Shown: positions 53,201 through 61,208, numbered from the stretch's first letter. The stretch is DNA of 64,000 nucleotides from Desulfoferula sp040751985 (GCA_040751985.1 JBFMFU010000085.1:1-64000); one strand, 5' to 3'. Numbers and translations are program-made. The notes: generated by a model not told the origin, from the letters alone.

Positions 53201-53270
53201 TGGTGCCGGCGATGCCGCCGCCGATTATCAACACAGAGTTGCGCGAATCCTGATGCTCGGTATGGTCCAT
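50232..53270 (-). CDS. hdrA: HdrA-like protein, tandem double-module fusion
   Basis: A 1012-residue protein with two HdrA modules in tandem. Module 1: FAD motif LIIGGGIAGTKAS near residue 14, ferredoxin motifs at C113-C123 and C159-C169, and the HdrA signature WIQCAGSR with CSSICC near 265-290. Module 2: FAD motif LVVGGGVAGLSAA near 597, MIQCVGSRDENNP with CGRICC near 770, and C-terminal ferredoxins CAACLVCVRACP and CQGCGVCAAECP. Between them, the stretch that in canonical HdrA reads GVFVCxCG is GVFMVDWG, and the CTPRTHE motif is GYSPRTHG, so cluster ligands are missing. It is a likely hub between MvhD/MetFV and the HdrB/QmoC-like proteins. Confidence 0.93.
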   Translation of the reverse strand: MDHTEHQDSRNSVLIIGGGIAGTKASFELAEAGRQVYLIDKAPSPGGILPQLDRQFPTNDCNICHLTPETAKGGGNLAITTLPLTRLSELTGQAGDFQARLLTSPRFIDVDKCTACGACLAACPEGAVRFTPGLDNTSPTCLRYPQATPQAFSINLERCTRCGQCLEVCHPKAIDLDMTPQESTLAVGAVIVATGAEPWDPAPFDEWYGYNQFADVITSLEFERILASNGPTGGRLRRPSDGRVPKRIGWIQCAGSRTTVPGGNPYCSSICCMISLKEAAWALERHDQGLDATIYFMDMRPLGRGYEEYLQRVKNELGVNLVRCRPHTVSRDAASGDLLLSYAQEDGSQAEQRLDMVVLAVGLCPSAETVALAQTLGIELDPYRYVQTAALSPVATSRPGVYACGMALGPADIPDSVVQAAAAACCASADLEPPRPLQLEEGLPPEKDTSGQEPRVGVFMVDWGHVVSAVVDLNAVMKDAAALPGVVHVAELEVNYRHGGLERLVAAIGEHGLNRVVIAGYSPRTHGKLFSQTIRRAGLNRALVEFANIRDQDALVHAADPQAATHKAMELVRMAVAGVKLARPIHLQTKPMRHDALVVGGGVAGLSAALALADQGVKVHLVEREKELGGLAKNLHRSLEGGEVAPALSQLIGRAKEHQGIDIISDALVVDHQGQVGAFVTGVQSGPGMYYQKINHGVTILATGAQEYKPGQYLYGRDPRVMTQLELEQRLAQGQATGGKLDSVVMIQCVGSRDENNPACGRICCRSAVKNALWIKEQRPESQVVVLYRDMRMPYTSEEAYRRAREAGVLFVRYSPQEPPQVEAKDGVLSVVFIDPVLGKPLLVEPEALVLSTPQVVAGENTEELCEIFRLQRGADGYLLEQHPKMAPVDTPAPGVFAAGSVLAPKSLAEARSQGLAAAGRALILLAQQSIAQQIGVAKVTPERCAACLVCVRACPLGVPFINADGYSEIDPGRCQGCGVCAAECPAKAIELQGYFDDQIMSRTDALLEGIL

Positions 53271-53326
53271 GGGGTTCTCCCCTTTTGCTTCCCTTCAGGT
53301 TGTTGTCCGGCATCGGCGGGAGGGCC

Positions 53327-54199
53327 TCAGGCAGAGGCCGCGTCGAGGATGCTGGGCAGGCGATCCTCCCAACCGGCGGCCACCAGCAGCGCCCCGCCGC
53401 AAAGCGGACGCAGACCGCTCAAGGTCTCGGCGGCGATCTTGACGCACTCGGCGGCGCGGTCGCTGGCCGCCCGTATGCGCTGGATCGTCTCCTCGCTGAT
53501 CTTGCTGCCGGGGAGGTTGTGGTTCAGGTAGCGGGCCATGCCTACCGACTTGAGCAGCAGCACGCTGGCGATCACCGGCGCGCGCAGGCCCTGGGCCGCC
53601 TGGGTGAAGGCCGCCAGGGCCGCCAGGTCGAACACCGGCGGCACCACCACGAAAGAGGCGCCCTTGTCCACCGCCGCCTTGGCCTCGGCCGCCCGGGCCT
53701 GGGCCTGGGCCGCGTCTTCCCAGCCCTCCACCCGGGCCCCCAGGCAGAAGCGGGGGCGGCCCATCAGCTCCTTGCCGCCCAGGTCGCGGCCCTGGCTCAG
53801 GGCCATTGCCGCCGCCAGCAGGTCCTTGGCGCCCAGGTCGCCCACGGCCTTGGCCCCAGGCTGGTCGCCGGTCTCGATGGGCTCGCCGTCGCTGGCCATG
53901 ATGTTGGCCACGCCCAGCACGTGGGCGGCCAGCAGGTCGCCCTGCAGGGCCAGGCGGTTGCGGTCCCGGCAGCAGAACTGCACGATGGACTCCAGGCCCT
54001 GCTGCTTGAGCACCACCGCCCCGGCCAGGGCCGACAGCCGCATCACGCCATGGCTCATGTCCGGAATGAGCACGGCGTCCACCCGGCCCTTGAGGTTCTG
54101 GGCGCTGTCCACAAAGCCGGAGAGGTCCACGCCCTTGGGGGTGGGCATCTCGGCGATTACCACGAAATTCTTGCTCTGTAGGGCGCTTGCGAACTGCAT
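53327..54199 (-). CDS. Divergent MetF-like protein
   Basis: A 290-residue paralogue of the MetF at 48202-49125, sharing the opening (FVVIAEMPTPKG, E17), QFCCRDRNRLALQGDLLAAHVLG near 74 and VASVLLLKSVGMARYLNHNLPG near 213. It differs in the substrate regions: the GDHPSFGDHP segment becomes SDGEPIETGDQPG and the FIQTQCIYN motif becomes FVVVPPVFD. It may use another one-carbon folate or act as a structural partner. First gene of the long operon, 56 bases before hdrA. Confidence 0.85.
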   Translation of the reverse strand: MQFASALQSKNFVVIAEMPTPKGVDLSGFVDSAQNLKGRVDAVLIPDMSHGVMRLSALAGAVVLKQQGLESIVQFCCRDRNRLALQGDLLAAHVLGVANIMASDGEPIETGDQPGAKAVGDLGAKDLLAAAMALSQGRDLGGKELMGRPRFCLGARVEGWEDAAQAQARAAEAKAAVDKGASFVVVPPVFDLAALAAFTQAAQGLRAPVIASVLLLKSVGMARYLNHNLPGSKISEETIQRIRAASDRAAECVKIAAETLSGLRPLCGGALLVAAGWEDRLPSILDAASA

Positions 54200-54666
54200 C
54201 CGTAATCCTTACTCTGAGGTGTACGGCCCTGATCCTTGGTTAGCTGCCCCGCGGCAGCTTTCGCGGCCGCTGATGTCATGCCAAGGTTGTCTCTCCGCCC
54301 ACCCAGCCTCAATTCAGTGATACCGTTCCGGCGGTCACAGGAACAAAAACCTTACGCTCTGCCTGGGTGGCTCGTTGGTCTTCATTTAACGCTAAGAAGG
54401 AAACAAAGCAATAGTTATTTGTGATTTTTTTAACAAAATCCATATTAAAAACATGGGTGAATTGATATTAATAATTGGCAAGTTATAAAGTATGGTATGC
54501 CCGGCTTGGCCTAAAAAGCGCCCTGCCGAGGCACCACAATTGCCCGCGCAGCGCGGCTGACAGCAGGCCTTTAAAGCGCCATCCATTAACTACTAAATTG
54601 CTGGCAAATGTTTCCCGGTAGGGGCCCCACAATCATCATTAATGTAGGGCGCCGTCCGGGCGAGGC
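54200..54666. other. Intergenic region with the probable promoter of the metF-hdrA operon
   Basis: About 470 bases without a supported gene. The segment 54395-54505 is strongly AT-rich and sits about 200-300 bases upstream of the metF-like start, suiting a promoter/leader. Small open frames here have no ribosome site and non-coding composition. I found no clear terminator for the upstream HdrB-like gene, so read-through into the next operon is possible. Confidence 0.5.
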
Positions 54667-55602
54667 TCAAGCAATGGGCCGGGCCTGGTCCTGGTCGGCC
54701 CCGGCCTCGGTCGCCTCGGCGGGCGGGGCGGCCTGGAAGTGGACCAGTTGGCTGGGTTGGGGGGTATTCAGCTCCAGGGCCAGCTCCGAGGGCCGCAGGC
54801 CCATGGCCAGGCCCAGGAGCTGGGGATACAAGGCGATGCCGCCCAGGAGCTTGATGCTCTGCGCCGGCTCCAGGCGCTCGAAGGCCCACTGCACCTGCAG
54901 CAGGGTGTGGGGGCAATCCACGTTGAGGATGTCCGCGCCCGAGTCGTGGAACTCCTGCAGCCGCTGGCCGATGATGGAAAGGGACAGGGCCTCATTCTTG
55001 TTGCGTAGCGGCGCTCCGCAGCAGCGCAGCCTGCCCTCCCAGGCCACGCTGGCCGCGCCGGTGACCTCTAAAAGCTCGTCGATTATCTTGGGCTGATAGG
55101 GGTTGTCGAAGTTGGTCAGGCGGCTGGGGCGCAGGGCGTGGCAGCCATAGAGAGTAGCCACGCCCAGGTTGCGGAAGGGCCGGGTGACCAAGTCCGCCAG
55201 CCGCTCCAGGCCCACCTGGTGGTAGAGCACCGATTGCAGGTGCATCACCTGGCCTTGCCCCAGGTAGGTCAGGCCCTCCCGGGCCAGCTCGTCGTTGACC
55301 ATGGTCCGCAGGGAATGGGACTCGGCCAGAAAGCTCTGGGCCCGCTTAAGGCTGCCCAGACAGCACTTGCAGAGAGTCAGCATTGTCAGGCTCTTGGCTT
55401 CGGCCAGGGCCAGGTTGCGGGCCGCGGAGAGCAGAAAGGCCTCGAAGTACTGGTCGCGCAGGGGATAGCCGCAGCAGTTGAAGGGCAGGTCCTTGACCGC
55501 CACGCCCAGGGCCTTGAGGACCCGCCGGGCCGAGATCTCGTACTGCGGGGCATGGTTGGGTATCTTGCAGCCCAAAAACAGAGCGTAGTGCATCACCGTC
55601 AT
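54667..55602 (-). CDS. HdrB-like CCG-domain protein
   Basis: A 311-residue protein with two CCG domains. First: GCKIPN (C12), FNCCGYPLRD (C43, C44) and LCKCCLGSL (C78, C80, C81). Second: LYGCHALRPSRLTNFDNP near 153, RLRCCGAPLRNKNEA near 190 and VDCPHTLLQ near 228. In HdrB these cysteines bind two noncubane [4Fe-4S] clusters at the disulfide-reducing site. The start overlaps the membrane-protein gene by ATGA. A terminal sulfur or disulfide acceptor, or an electron relay to the membrane subunit, is possible. Confidence 0.9.
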   Translation of the reverse strand: MTVMHYALFLGCKIPNHAPQYEISARRVLKALGVAVKDLPFNCCGYPLRDQYFEAFLLSAARNLALAEAKSLTMLTLCKCCLGSLKRAQSFLAESHSLRTMVNDELAREGLTYLGQGQVMHLQSVLYHQVGLERLADLVTRPFRNLGVATLYGCHALRPSRLTNFDNPYQPKIIDELLEVTGAASVAWEGRLRCCGAPLRNKNEALSLSIIGQRLQEFHDSGADILNVDCPHTLLQVQWAFERLEPAQSIKLLGGIALYPQLLGLAMGLRPSELALELNTPQPSQLVHFQAAPPAEATEAGADQDQARPIA

Positions 55603-57257
55603 CCCCTGGCCGCCCGGGAGGCCATATTGCGCAGTTCATAGAAGATATCGGTGACCTGCACCAGGTTGGGGCAGGCCTCCTGGCACTGGTAGCAGGTTAG
55701 GCAGTCCCAGACCATGCGCGCGCCCATGGCCTCCTCCTGCATGCCCAGGGCCAGGCAGAACATCACCTGGTGAGGCAGCAGGTCCAACTCCTGGGCCGGC
55801 CACTCAGTGCGGAACACCAGGGGGCAGGCGTTAGTGCATGTCTTGCAGGAGTAACACTCGGAGAAGTTGCCCACCTGGGCCGAGAGCTTGAGCGTGCTCT
55901 GGAAGCGGCCCATGCGCACCGGCACCACCTCCTGCTGGCGGCTGGGCTCGGCCTTGTGCTGGGCCGCGGCGGCCGCCTCCTGGTAGGGGCTGCCCAGGCC
56001 TGCGTCGGCCAGGTCTTCCTTGAGGGCCGCCCAAAGGTCGCGCAGGTTGATGCCCACCGGGCAGAGCATGGTGCAGCGGTCGCAGTCGCTGCACATGTAG
56101 GCCCCTTGGCGCACCTTGGCCAGTTGGGCCGCGTCGCCGCCGCCCCGCACCAGGGCGGCCAGGGAGGCCAGCTTCTCCGAGGGCAGGATGTTCTTGTTGG
56201 GCACCTGGCGGTAGGCGGTGGCCACCGAGCAGTGCACGCTGCAGGTGCCGCAGTGGGCGCAGGCGTCCAGCTCCAGGCCCCGCAGGAAGGCGCGGCCGGC
56301 CGGGTCCATGCCCTGGCGGTCCACGGCGGCGTTGAAGGCCATCAGCAAGGGCGCGGTGATCAGATGCATGAACTTGGTGAAGGGCAGCAGGGCCAGACCG
56401 ATGAAGCAGGCCAGGAAGTGGATGTAGTACAAGGCCTGGGCCGCATCCCAGCGGTCGCAGGCCAGGGACAAAGGCCGCAGCACCCGGGCCAGGCCGTAGG
56501 ACAGGAAGGCGGACTGGGGCCGCGCATGGCACTGCACACAGCGCTCCTGGTTCAGCCTCTGGCCCAGGGCCAGCACGTCAGCTTTGTCGCTGGTCTGGCC
56601 CGCCGGGAACACCACCCCGTAGTCCCGGGCCCACAGCGAGCGCAGCGCCAAGGCCTCCTGGGGGGCGTCCAGCATCCCGTACTCCTGCACCATCCGTTCA
56701 TAGCTGGCCGCGGAGTTGGTTTTCACCGCCAGCAGGGCAAAGCCGGACAAGAGCACCACGGCCAGGATGCCGATGGCGAAGCGGTCCGTGAGCCGGGTGG
56801 TGGCGCGCAGGCCCGGCACCAGCAGCCGGCGGCAGATAACCAGCACCACCCCGGACAAGACCATGCCCCCGAAGAGGTCGCGCAGCAGCAGCCAGGGATT
56901 CAGGGTGGGGTAGTAGTCGGCCACCAGGGGGGCCACCAGTTGTTGGCCCAGGGCGTGCAGAAGCAGCAGCCCCGCGAAACCGGTGAAGATGAAGACGTGG
57001 GACAGCCAGGCCAGGACGCTGTGGCGCAGCGAGCGCCGCTGCAGGAAGCCGTCCAGCATGAGGGCCTTGGCGAATCGCCACATGCGGGCGCTGAATATGG
57101 CCCGCACCAAGGCCCTGCCCACCGCGGCGGCGCGAGGGCCGGGGCGGTACTTCTTGTCAGAAGGGCTGACCGAAACCACCAGCCATTGACGCGCCTTGTA
57201 GACCAGGCCCAAAACGCATAGAAGTAGGGCAGCGTACAAACTCAGTTGAAAAAACAT
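55599..57257 (-). CDS. QmoC/HdrC-like membrane cytochrome b with a c-type heme motif and four Fe-S motifs
   Basis: A 552-residue fusion. Residues 1-310 are a NarI/QmoC-like cytochrome b with about six membrane spans (near 5-23, 85-110, 128-142, 160-180, 276-310). Between spans, at 220-250, lies RCVQCHARPQ, a CXXCH heme c attachment site (C240, C243, H244). The C-terminal part has four CX2CX2CX3C motifs starting at C333, C389, C468 and C519, so four [4Fe-4S] clusters, twice the number in HdrC or QmoC. It probably exchanges electrons between the quinone pool and HdrB/HdrA. First gene of its unit. Confidence 0.9.
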   Translation of the reverse strand: MFFQLSLYAALLLCVLGLVYKARQWLVVSVSPSDKKYRPGPRAAAVGRALVRAIFSARMWRFAKALMLDGFLQRRSLRHSVLAWLSHVFIFTGFAGLLLLHALGQQLVAPLVADYYPTLNPWLLLRDLFGGMVLSGVVLVICRRLLVPGLRATTRLTDRFAIGILAVVLLSGFALLAVKTNSAASYERMVQEYGMLDAPQEALALRSLWARDYGVVFPAGQTSDKADVLALGQRLNQERCVQCHARPQSAFLSYGLARVLRPLSLACDRWDAAQALYYIHFLACFIGLALLPFTKFMHLITAPLLMAFNAAVDRQGMDPAGRAFLRGLELDACAHCGTCSVHCSVATAYRQVPNKNILPSEKLASLAALVRGGGDAAQLAKVRQGAYMCSDCDRCTMLCPVGINLRDLWAALKEDLADAGLGSPYQEAAAAAQHKAEPSRQQEVVPVRMGRFQSTLKLSAQVGNFSECYSCKTCTNACPLVFRTEWPAQELDLLPHQVMFCLALGMQEEAMGARMVWDCLTCYQCQEACPNLVQVTDIFYELRNMASRAARG

Positions 57258-57410
57258 CCTACTTCCTTAAGCAGCGCGCATAATTGTTTTGCTAGTTCCA
57301 AACCAGGCTCGGTGCGGCTTCATGCTGGGCAACTGCCGGTTTTTCCGCGAAGAATGGCTGGCGCATCGACCAGGCTGAGTCACGCAGCGGCGCAACAACG
57401 CGTTAGGTTA

Positions 57411-57440
57411 GGATAATTAACCAGTTATATCATATTATCC
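57411..57440. promoter_or_regulatory. Candidate operator: GGATAAT-N16-ATTATCC inverted repeat
   Basis: A perfect 7+7 inverted repeat about 155 bases upstream of the QmoC-like gene. The arms include an ATAAT/ATTAT core that could overlap promoter elements. Confidence 0.35.
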
Positions 57441-57752
57441 TTTCTGGCTTGGCACGTCACGCGGTATTCATATTACCACTCGGGTCAGGCATTGCAAGAA
57501 TCAACTAGCTCAATGTTAAGTAAAACCATTTAAATCCAGGCCATAAATGTTAACCAAGTTATAAATCATTTCGCGCAAGGCATAAGATAAACATATCAAT
57601 ATGGCAATCAAGCATTAAATAAATCAGCGCACAATAAGCCGCCGCCGGCCGCATTTCGGCCAGGGTTATTCATACTGTTTTGGCAGACTTTTGTGGATAT
57701 CGTTATAGATATCCGGCGCATGTAATCAAGGCCAGTTGTCTGGTAGGCTTTG

Positions 57753-57786
57753 GGCCGCGGCCGGGCGCCGGGGCCCGGCCGCGGCC
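57753..57786 (-). terminator. Strong 3'-end hairpin after the hybrid kinase gene
   Basis: A perfect 14-bp G-C stem (GGCCGCGGCCGGGC with GCCCGGCCGCGGCC) and a six-base loop, beginning about 10 bases after the stop codon. No T-run follows on the minus strand, so termination may be incomplete or of another type. Confidence 0.55.
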
Positions 57787-57796
57787 AGTGGGCAGT

Positions 57797-60127
57797 CTAA
57801 GCCAAGAGCGCCTCCCGGACCTTTCGGGCCAGGTCCTTGATGGTGAAGGGCTTGCCGATGAACTGGATGCCCTGGTCTATCACTCCCCGGTGGCTGATGG
57901 CGTTGGCCGTGTAGCCGGACATGAACAGGGTCTTGATGTCGGGCTTGATGGCCAATATCTTGCCCTGCAGCTCCTTGCCGTTCATCTCCGGCAGCACCAC
58001 GTCCGTGAGCAGCAGGTGTATGTCGCCCTCGTAGGTTTCGGCCAGTTGGCAGGCGGCGCTCGGGGTCCGCGCGGCCAGTACGTTGTAGCCGAAGCGCGAC
58101 AGCACCGTCTGGGCCAGCTCCAGCAGCTGGCTCTCGTCCTCCACGATCAACACCGTCTCGTCGCCGCCCAGGGGGGACTCCTCCACCGCCGTGGCGGCGG
58201 CCTCGGCCTTGCCCTGGAAGCGGGGGAAGTAAATCTTGAAGGTGGTGCCCAGGCCCGGCTCGCTGTAGGTGTGGATCAGGCCGTCGTTCTGTTTGACGAT
58301 GCCGAAAACGGTGGACAGCCCCAGGCCGGTTCCCTCGCCCTCGCCCTTGGTGGTGAAGAAGGGCTCGAAGATGTGCTCCTGCACCTCCGGGCTCATGCCC
58401 ACGCCCGTGTCGCTGAAGGAGAGCATCACATACTCCCCGGGCGGGACCTGGATGTGTTGGTTGCAGTAGGCCTCGTCCAGGACCACGTTGCCCGTCTCGA
58501 TGGTGATGGTGCCGGTGTCGGGGGTGGCGTCGCGCGCGTTCACCGCCAGGTTGGCCAGAATCTGGTCCACCTGGGAGGGGTCGATGAGCACATTCCACAA
58601 CTTGTCGCCGGGTATGAAGCGGACGTTGATGTCCTCGCCGATCAGGCGCACCAGCATCTTGTGTTGATCGGCGATGGTTTGGTTCAGGGCTACCACCTTG
58701 GGCGCGGCGATCTGCCGGCGGGAGAAGGCCAACAGCTGCCGGGTCAGGTCCGCCGAGCGCCGGGCCGCCTTTTGGATCTCCTCCAGGAGGCCGTGCAGAG
58801 GGGTGTCGGGCGCCTGCTGGGCCAGGGCCATCTCGGCGTTGCCCATGATGACCCCCAGCATGTTATTGAAGTCGTGGGCCACGCCGCCGGCCAGGCGGCC
58901 CACCGCCTCCATCTTCTGGGCCTGGCGCAGCTCCTCCTCCATGCGCTCCTTTTCCTCTTCGGCCCGCTTGACGGCCTTGCCCTGCTCTATGTTGTACAGG
59001 GCCGAGGCCACGTCGTCGGCCATCTCGGTGAACAGGACCTGGTTCTCGGGGTCCATGGCCGTGGGATGGTCCATGGAAACAGCCAGGTAGCCGTAGTGCT
59101 GCTGGCCGTGCTGCAGGCGGGCGCACATCACGTCGCCTTGCCCGCACTGCGCGGTCAGGGGGCAGGTGGCGCATAGCTGGTCGCGCTCGGTGACGTGGTA
59201 GATTCCCTTCCGCTGCTCGGCCTCCAGGCAGCAGGCGGGCAGGTTGGACTTGAGTCTATCCAGGTCTGCGGTGCAGACCACGCCCGGGCCTTTCTGGGTG
59301 TAGGCGCACCACTGGCCTTGGCCCTCGGCCAGCAAGATGAAGGCGCTCTCGTATCCCCGGCGTTCCACCAGCACCCGGCAGACCTCTTGCACCAGCCGCG
59401 GCGCGTCCTTCTCGCGCACCACCAGCTCGTTCACGGCCCGGATGGCGCGCAGGATGAGGTTCAGGCGTTGCACGCGCTTTTCCGAATCGATGCGCTCCTT
59501 GATCTCCGCGCGCAGGGCCGCGGTCCGCTCGGCCACCAAATCTTCCAGGCGGGTGTTGAGCGAGCGTAGCTCGTTCTGGGCTTGCAACAGCTCGCTGTTG
59601 GTGCGCACCGCCGCCTCATAGGTGGAGATGAGCAGAGAGAGGGTTTGCTGCTGGTCGGTGGTGATCAGCCGGCTTTTACCGCCCACCCAGATTTCGGTGC
59701 CGATGCGCACCCGGTCCTTGCTGTGCAACTTGCGGTTGCGCAGGATGTGCTCGATGCTCATCAGCAGGTAGTTTTCGCTGTAGGGCTTGGTGATGAAATA
59801 GTCGGCTCCGCATTCCAGGCCCTCCAGCACGTCCTCGGAGTTGGACAGGGAGGTGAGCAGGATCACCGGGATCTGTTTGGTGTACTCACCCAGCTTGATG
59901 CGCTTGCACAGGTGGTAGCCGTCCATCTCCGGCATCATGATGTCGCTGATGATCAGCTCTGGTTTGTCCCCTTTGATTATCTCCAGCGCGCGCACGCCGT
60001 TCTCCGCCGCCCAGACCTGGTAGCCGTGCTCTTCCAGTAGATAACGCAGCTTTTCAGCCTGGGTGGGGCTGTCCTCGACGATGAGTATCCGCGCCGGAGT
60101 AACGGGGGTCTGGTTTTGGGTGCTCAT
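57797..60127 (-). CDS. Hybrid sensor kinase: receiver-GAF-kinase-receiver
   Basis: A 776-residue cytoplasmic protein. N-terminal receiver (D62 in LIISDIMMPEMDG), a coiled-coil linker (about 160-225), a GAF-like domain (about 240-380), a kinase core (H418 in GRLAGGVAHDFNNML, NLAVNARDA, DTGVGM, GTGLGLSTV) and a C-terminal receiver (LLTDVVLPEMNG). The GAF-like part is unusually Cys-rich (C274, C285, C299, C300, C319, C322, C328, C335), including CATCPLTAQC, so metal or redox sensing is possible. It overlaps cheB by four bases and is probably part of the chemosensory operon. Confidence 0.93.
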   Translation of the reverse strand: MSTQNQTPVTPARILIVEDSPTQAEKLRYLLEEHGYQVWAAENGVRALEIIKGDKPELIISDIMMPEMDGYHLCKRIKLGEYTKQIPVILLTSLSNSEDVLEGLECGADYFITKPYSENYLLMSIEHILRNRKLHSKDRVRIGTEIWVGGKSRLITTDQQQTLSLLISTYEAAVRTNSELLQAQNELRSLNTRLEDLVAERTAALRAEIKERIDSEKRVQRLNLILRAIRAVNELVVREKDAPRLVQEVCRVLVERRGYESAFILLAEGQGQWCAYTQKGPGVVCTADLDRLKSNLPACCLEAEQRKGIYHVTERDQLCATCPLTAQCGQGDVMCARLQHGQQHYGYLAVSMDHPTAMDPENQVLFTEMADDVASALYNIEQGKAVKRAEEEKERMEEELRQAQKMEAVGRLAGGVAHDFNNMLGVIMGNAEMALAQQAPDTPLHGLLEEIQKAARRSADLTRQLLAFSRRQIAAPKVVALNQTIADQHKMLVRLIGEDINVRFIPGDKLWNVLIDPSQVDQILANLAVNARDATPDTGTITIETGNVVLDEAYCNQHIQVPPGEYVMLSFSDTGVGMSPEVQEHIFEPFFTTKGEGEGTGLGLSTVFGIVKQNDGLIHTYSEPGLGTTFKIYFPRFQGKAEAAATAVEESPLGGDETVLIVEDESQLLELAQTVLSRFGYNVLAARTPSAACQLAETYEGDIHLLLTDVVLPEMNGKELQGKILAIKPDIKTLFMSGYTANAISHRGVIDQGIQFIGKPFTIKDLARKVREALLA

Positions 60128-61183
60128 TGCGTACTCCTACGGTTTCGGTTGGCCAGGCTGGCCAGCAGGGCGGCGATGCCCTCCGGCGGCAGGGTGTACT
60201 CGGCCGCGTCCAGCTCCAAGGCCGCGCCGGGCATGCCGAAGATGACTGAACTGGCCTTGTCCTGCACCACGGTCACCGCCCCGCAATCCCGCATGGTCTT
60301 GAGGGCCTCGGCGCCGTCGTTGCCCATGCCCGTGAGCAGCACTCCCACTGCCTGGGCCCCGAAGGCCGTCGCCACGCTGCGGAACAGATGCGCCACCGAC
60401 GGCCGCAAGCCACGCTCCGGCGGCTGGTTGGCCAGCACGATGCGCGGCCCGGCCTCTACGCCCATGTGCACACCCTCCGGGGCCACGTAGCCCCAGCCGG
60501 GCTGGGGATACTCGCCCTGGCCGGCGATGCGCAGGGGGAAGCGCGAAGCGCCGGCCAGCCAATCCACGAAGCCTTGCACGAACCCCGCGGCGATGTGCTG
60601 CACGATGAGCAGGGGGAAAGGCAGGTTGCGGGGTAGGGCGGACAGTATCTGCTGCAGCACCGGCGGCCCGCCGGTGGAGGCGCCGATGGCCGCCAGCTTG
60701 ATGACCGCCGGCGCGCCGGCGGGCCGGGGGGGCGGGTGCCGGGGCCGGCGCCGGCCTCTGGGCCCGCGGCTTGCGGGTGACCACCCTGACCTCGGACATC
60801 AGCTTGACGGTCTGGATCAGCACCTTGGCCGCCGCGGCATAGTCGGGGTGGGTGATGCCCGGCGGCCGGGGCACCACCGCCAGGGCGCCGGCCTCCATGG
60901 CCTGGAAGGAGAACTGCACCTCGGTGCTGTTGGAGCTGCCGCTGACGATGATGATGGGCGTGGGCTGGCTGGACATGATCTGCCGGGTGGCCTCGAAGCC
61001 GTCCATCATGGGCATGTGTACGTCCATGGTGATCACATCCGGGCGCACCCGCTTGATGGCCGCCAGGGCCTCCAGGCCGTTGCCCACCGCCTCCGTCACC
61101 TGGATGCCGGGGTCCCCGCTGAAGATATGCATCAAAAGCTCCCGCACCACGCGGGAGTCGTCGACGATGAGCACCTTTATCAT
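60124..61183 (-). pseudogene. cheB: cheB, split by a one-base frameshift
   Basis: The reading frame from 61183 gives a receiver (D54 in ITMDVHMPMM) and a proline/alanine linker. The frame breaks at a run of seven G (60726-60732; seven C on the coding strand). Removing one base restores APRPAGAPAVIKLAAIGASTGGPP and joins the C-terminal methylesterase: active-site Ser in GASTGGPP, His in IVQHIAAGF, Asp in TGMGNDGAEAL. All catalytic parts are therefore present but out of frame. The cause may be a sequencing error, phase variation or a real mutation. CheB demethylates or deamidates chemoreceptors, here probably the adjacent one. Confidence 0.88.
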
Positions 61184-61208
61184 CAGTACCTGCCTTCAGG
61201 TTCGCGGT

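Larger units (their letters stand above)
57258..57796. other. Intergenic region between the hybrid kinase and the QmoC-like gene
   Basis: About 540 bases, AT-rich from 57410 to 57640, with no supported gene. It should carry the promoter of the QmoC-like/HdrB-like unit (minus strand, start 57257) and the 3' end of the kinase gene. It holds an inverted repeat (57411-57440) and a long GC hairpin (57753-57786). Confidence 0.55.

Noticed and set aside
54392..54586. 64-codon minus-strand frame in the AT-rich gap before the metF-like gene
   Set aside because: Crosses promoter-like AT-rich DNA, lacks a ribosome site and has unlike composition in its two halves.
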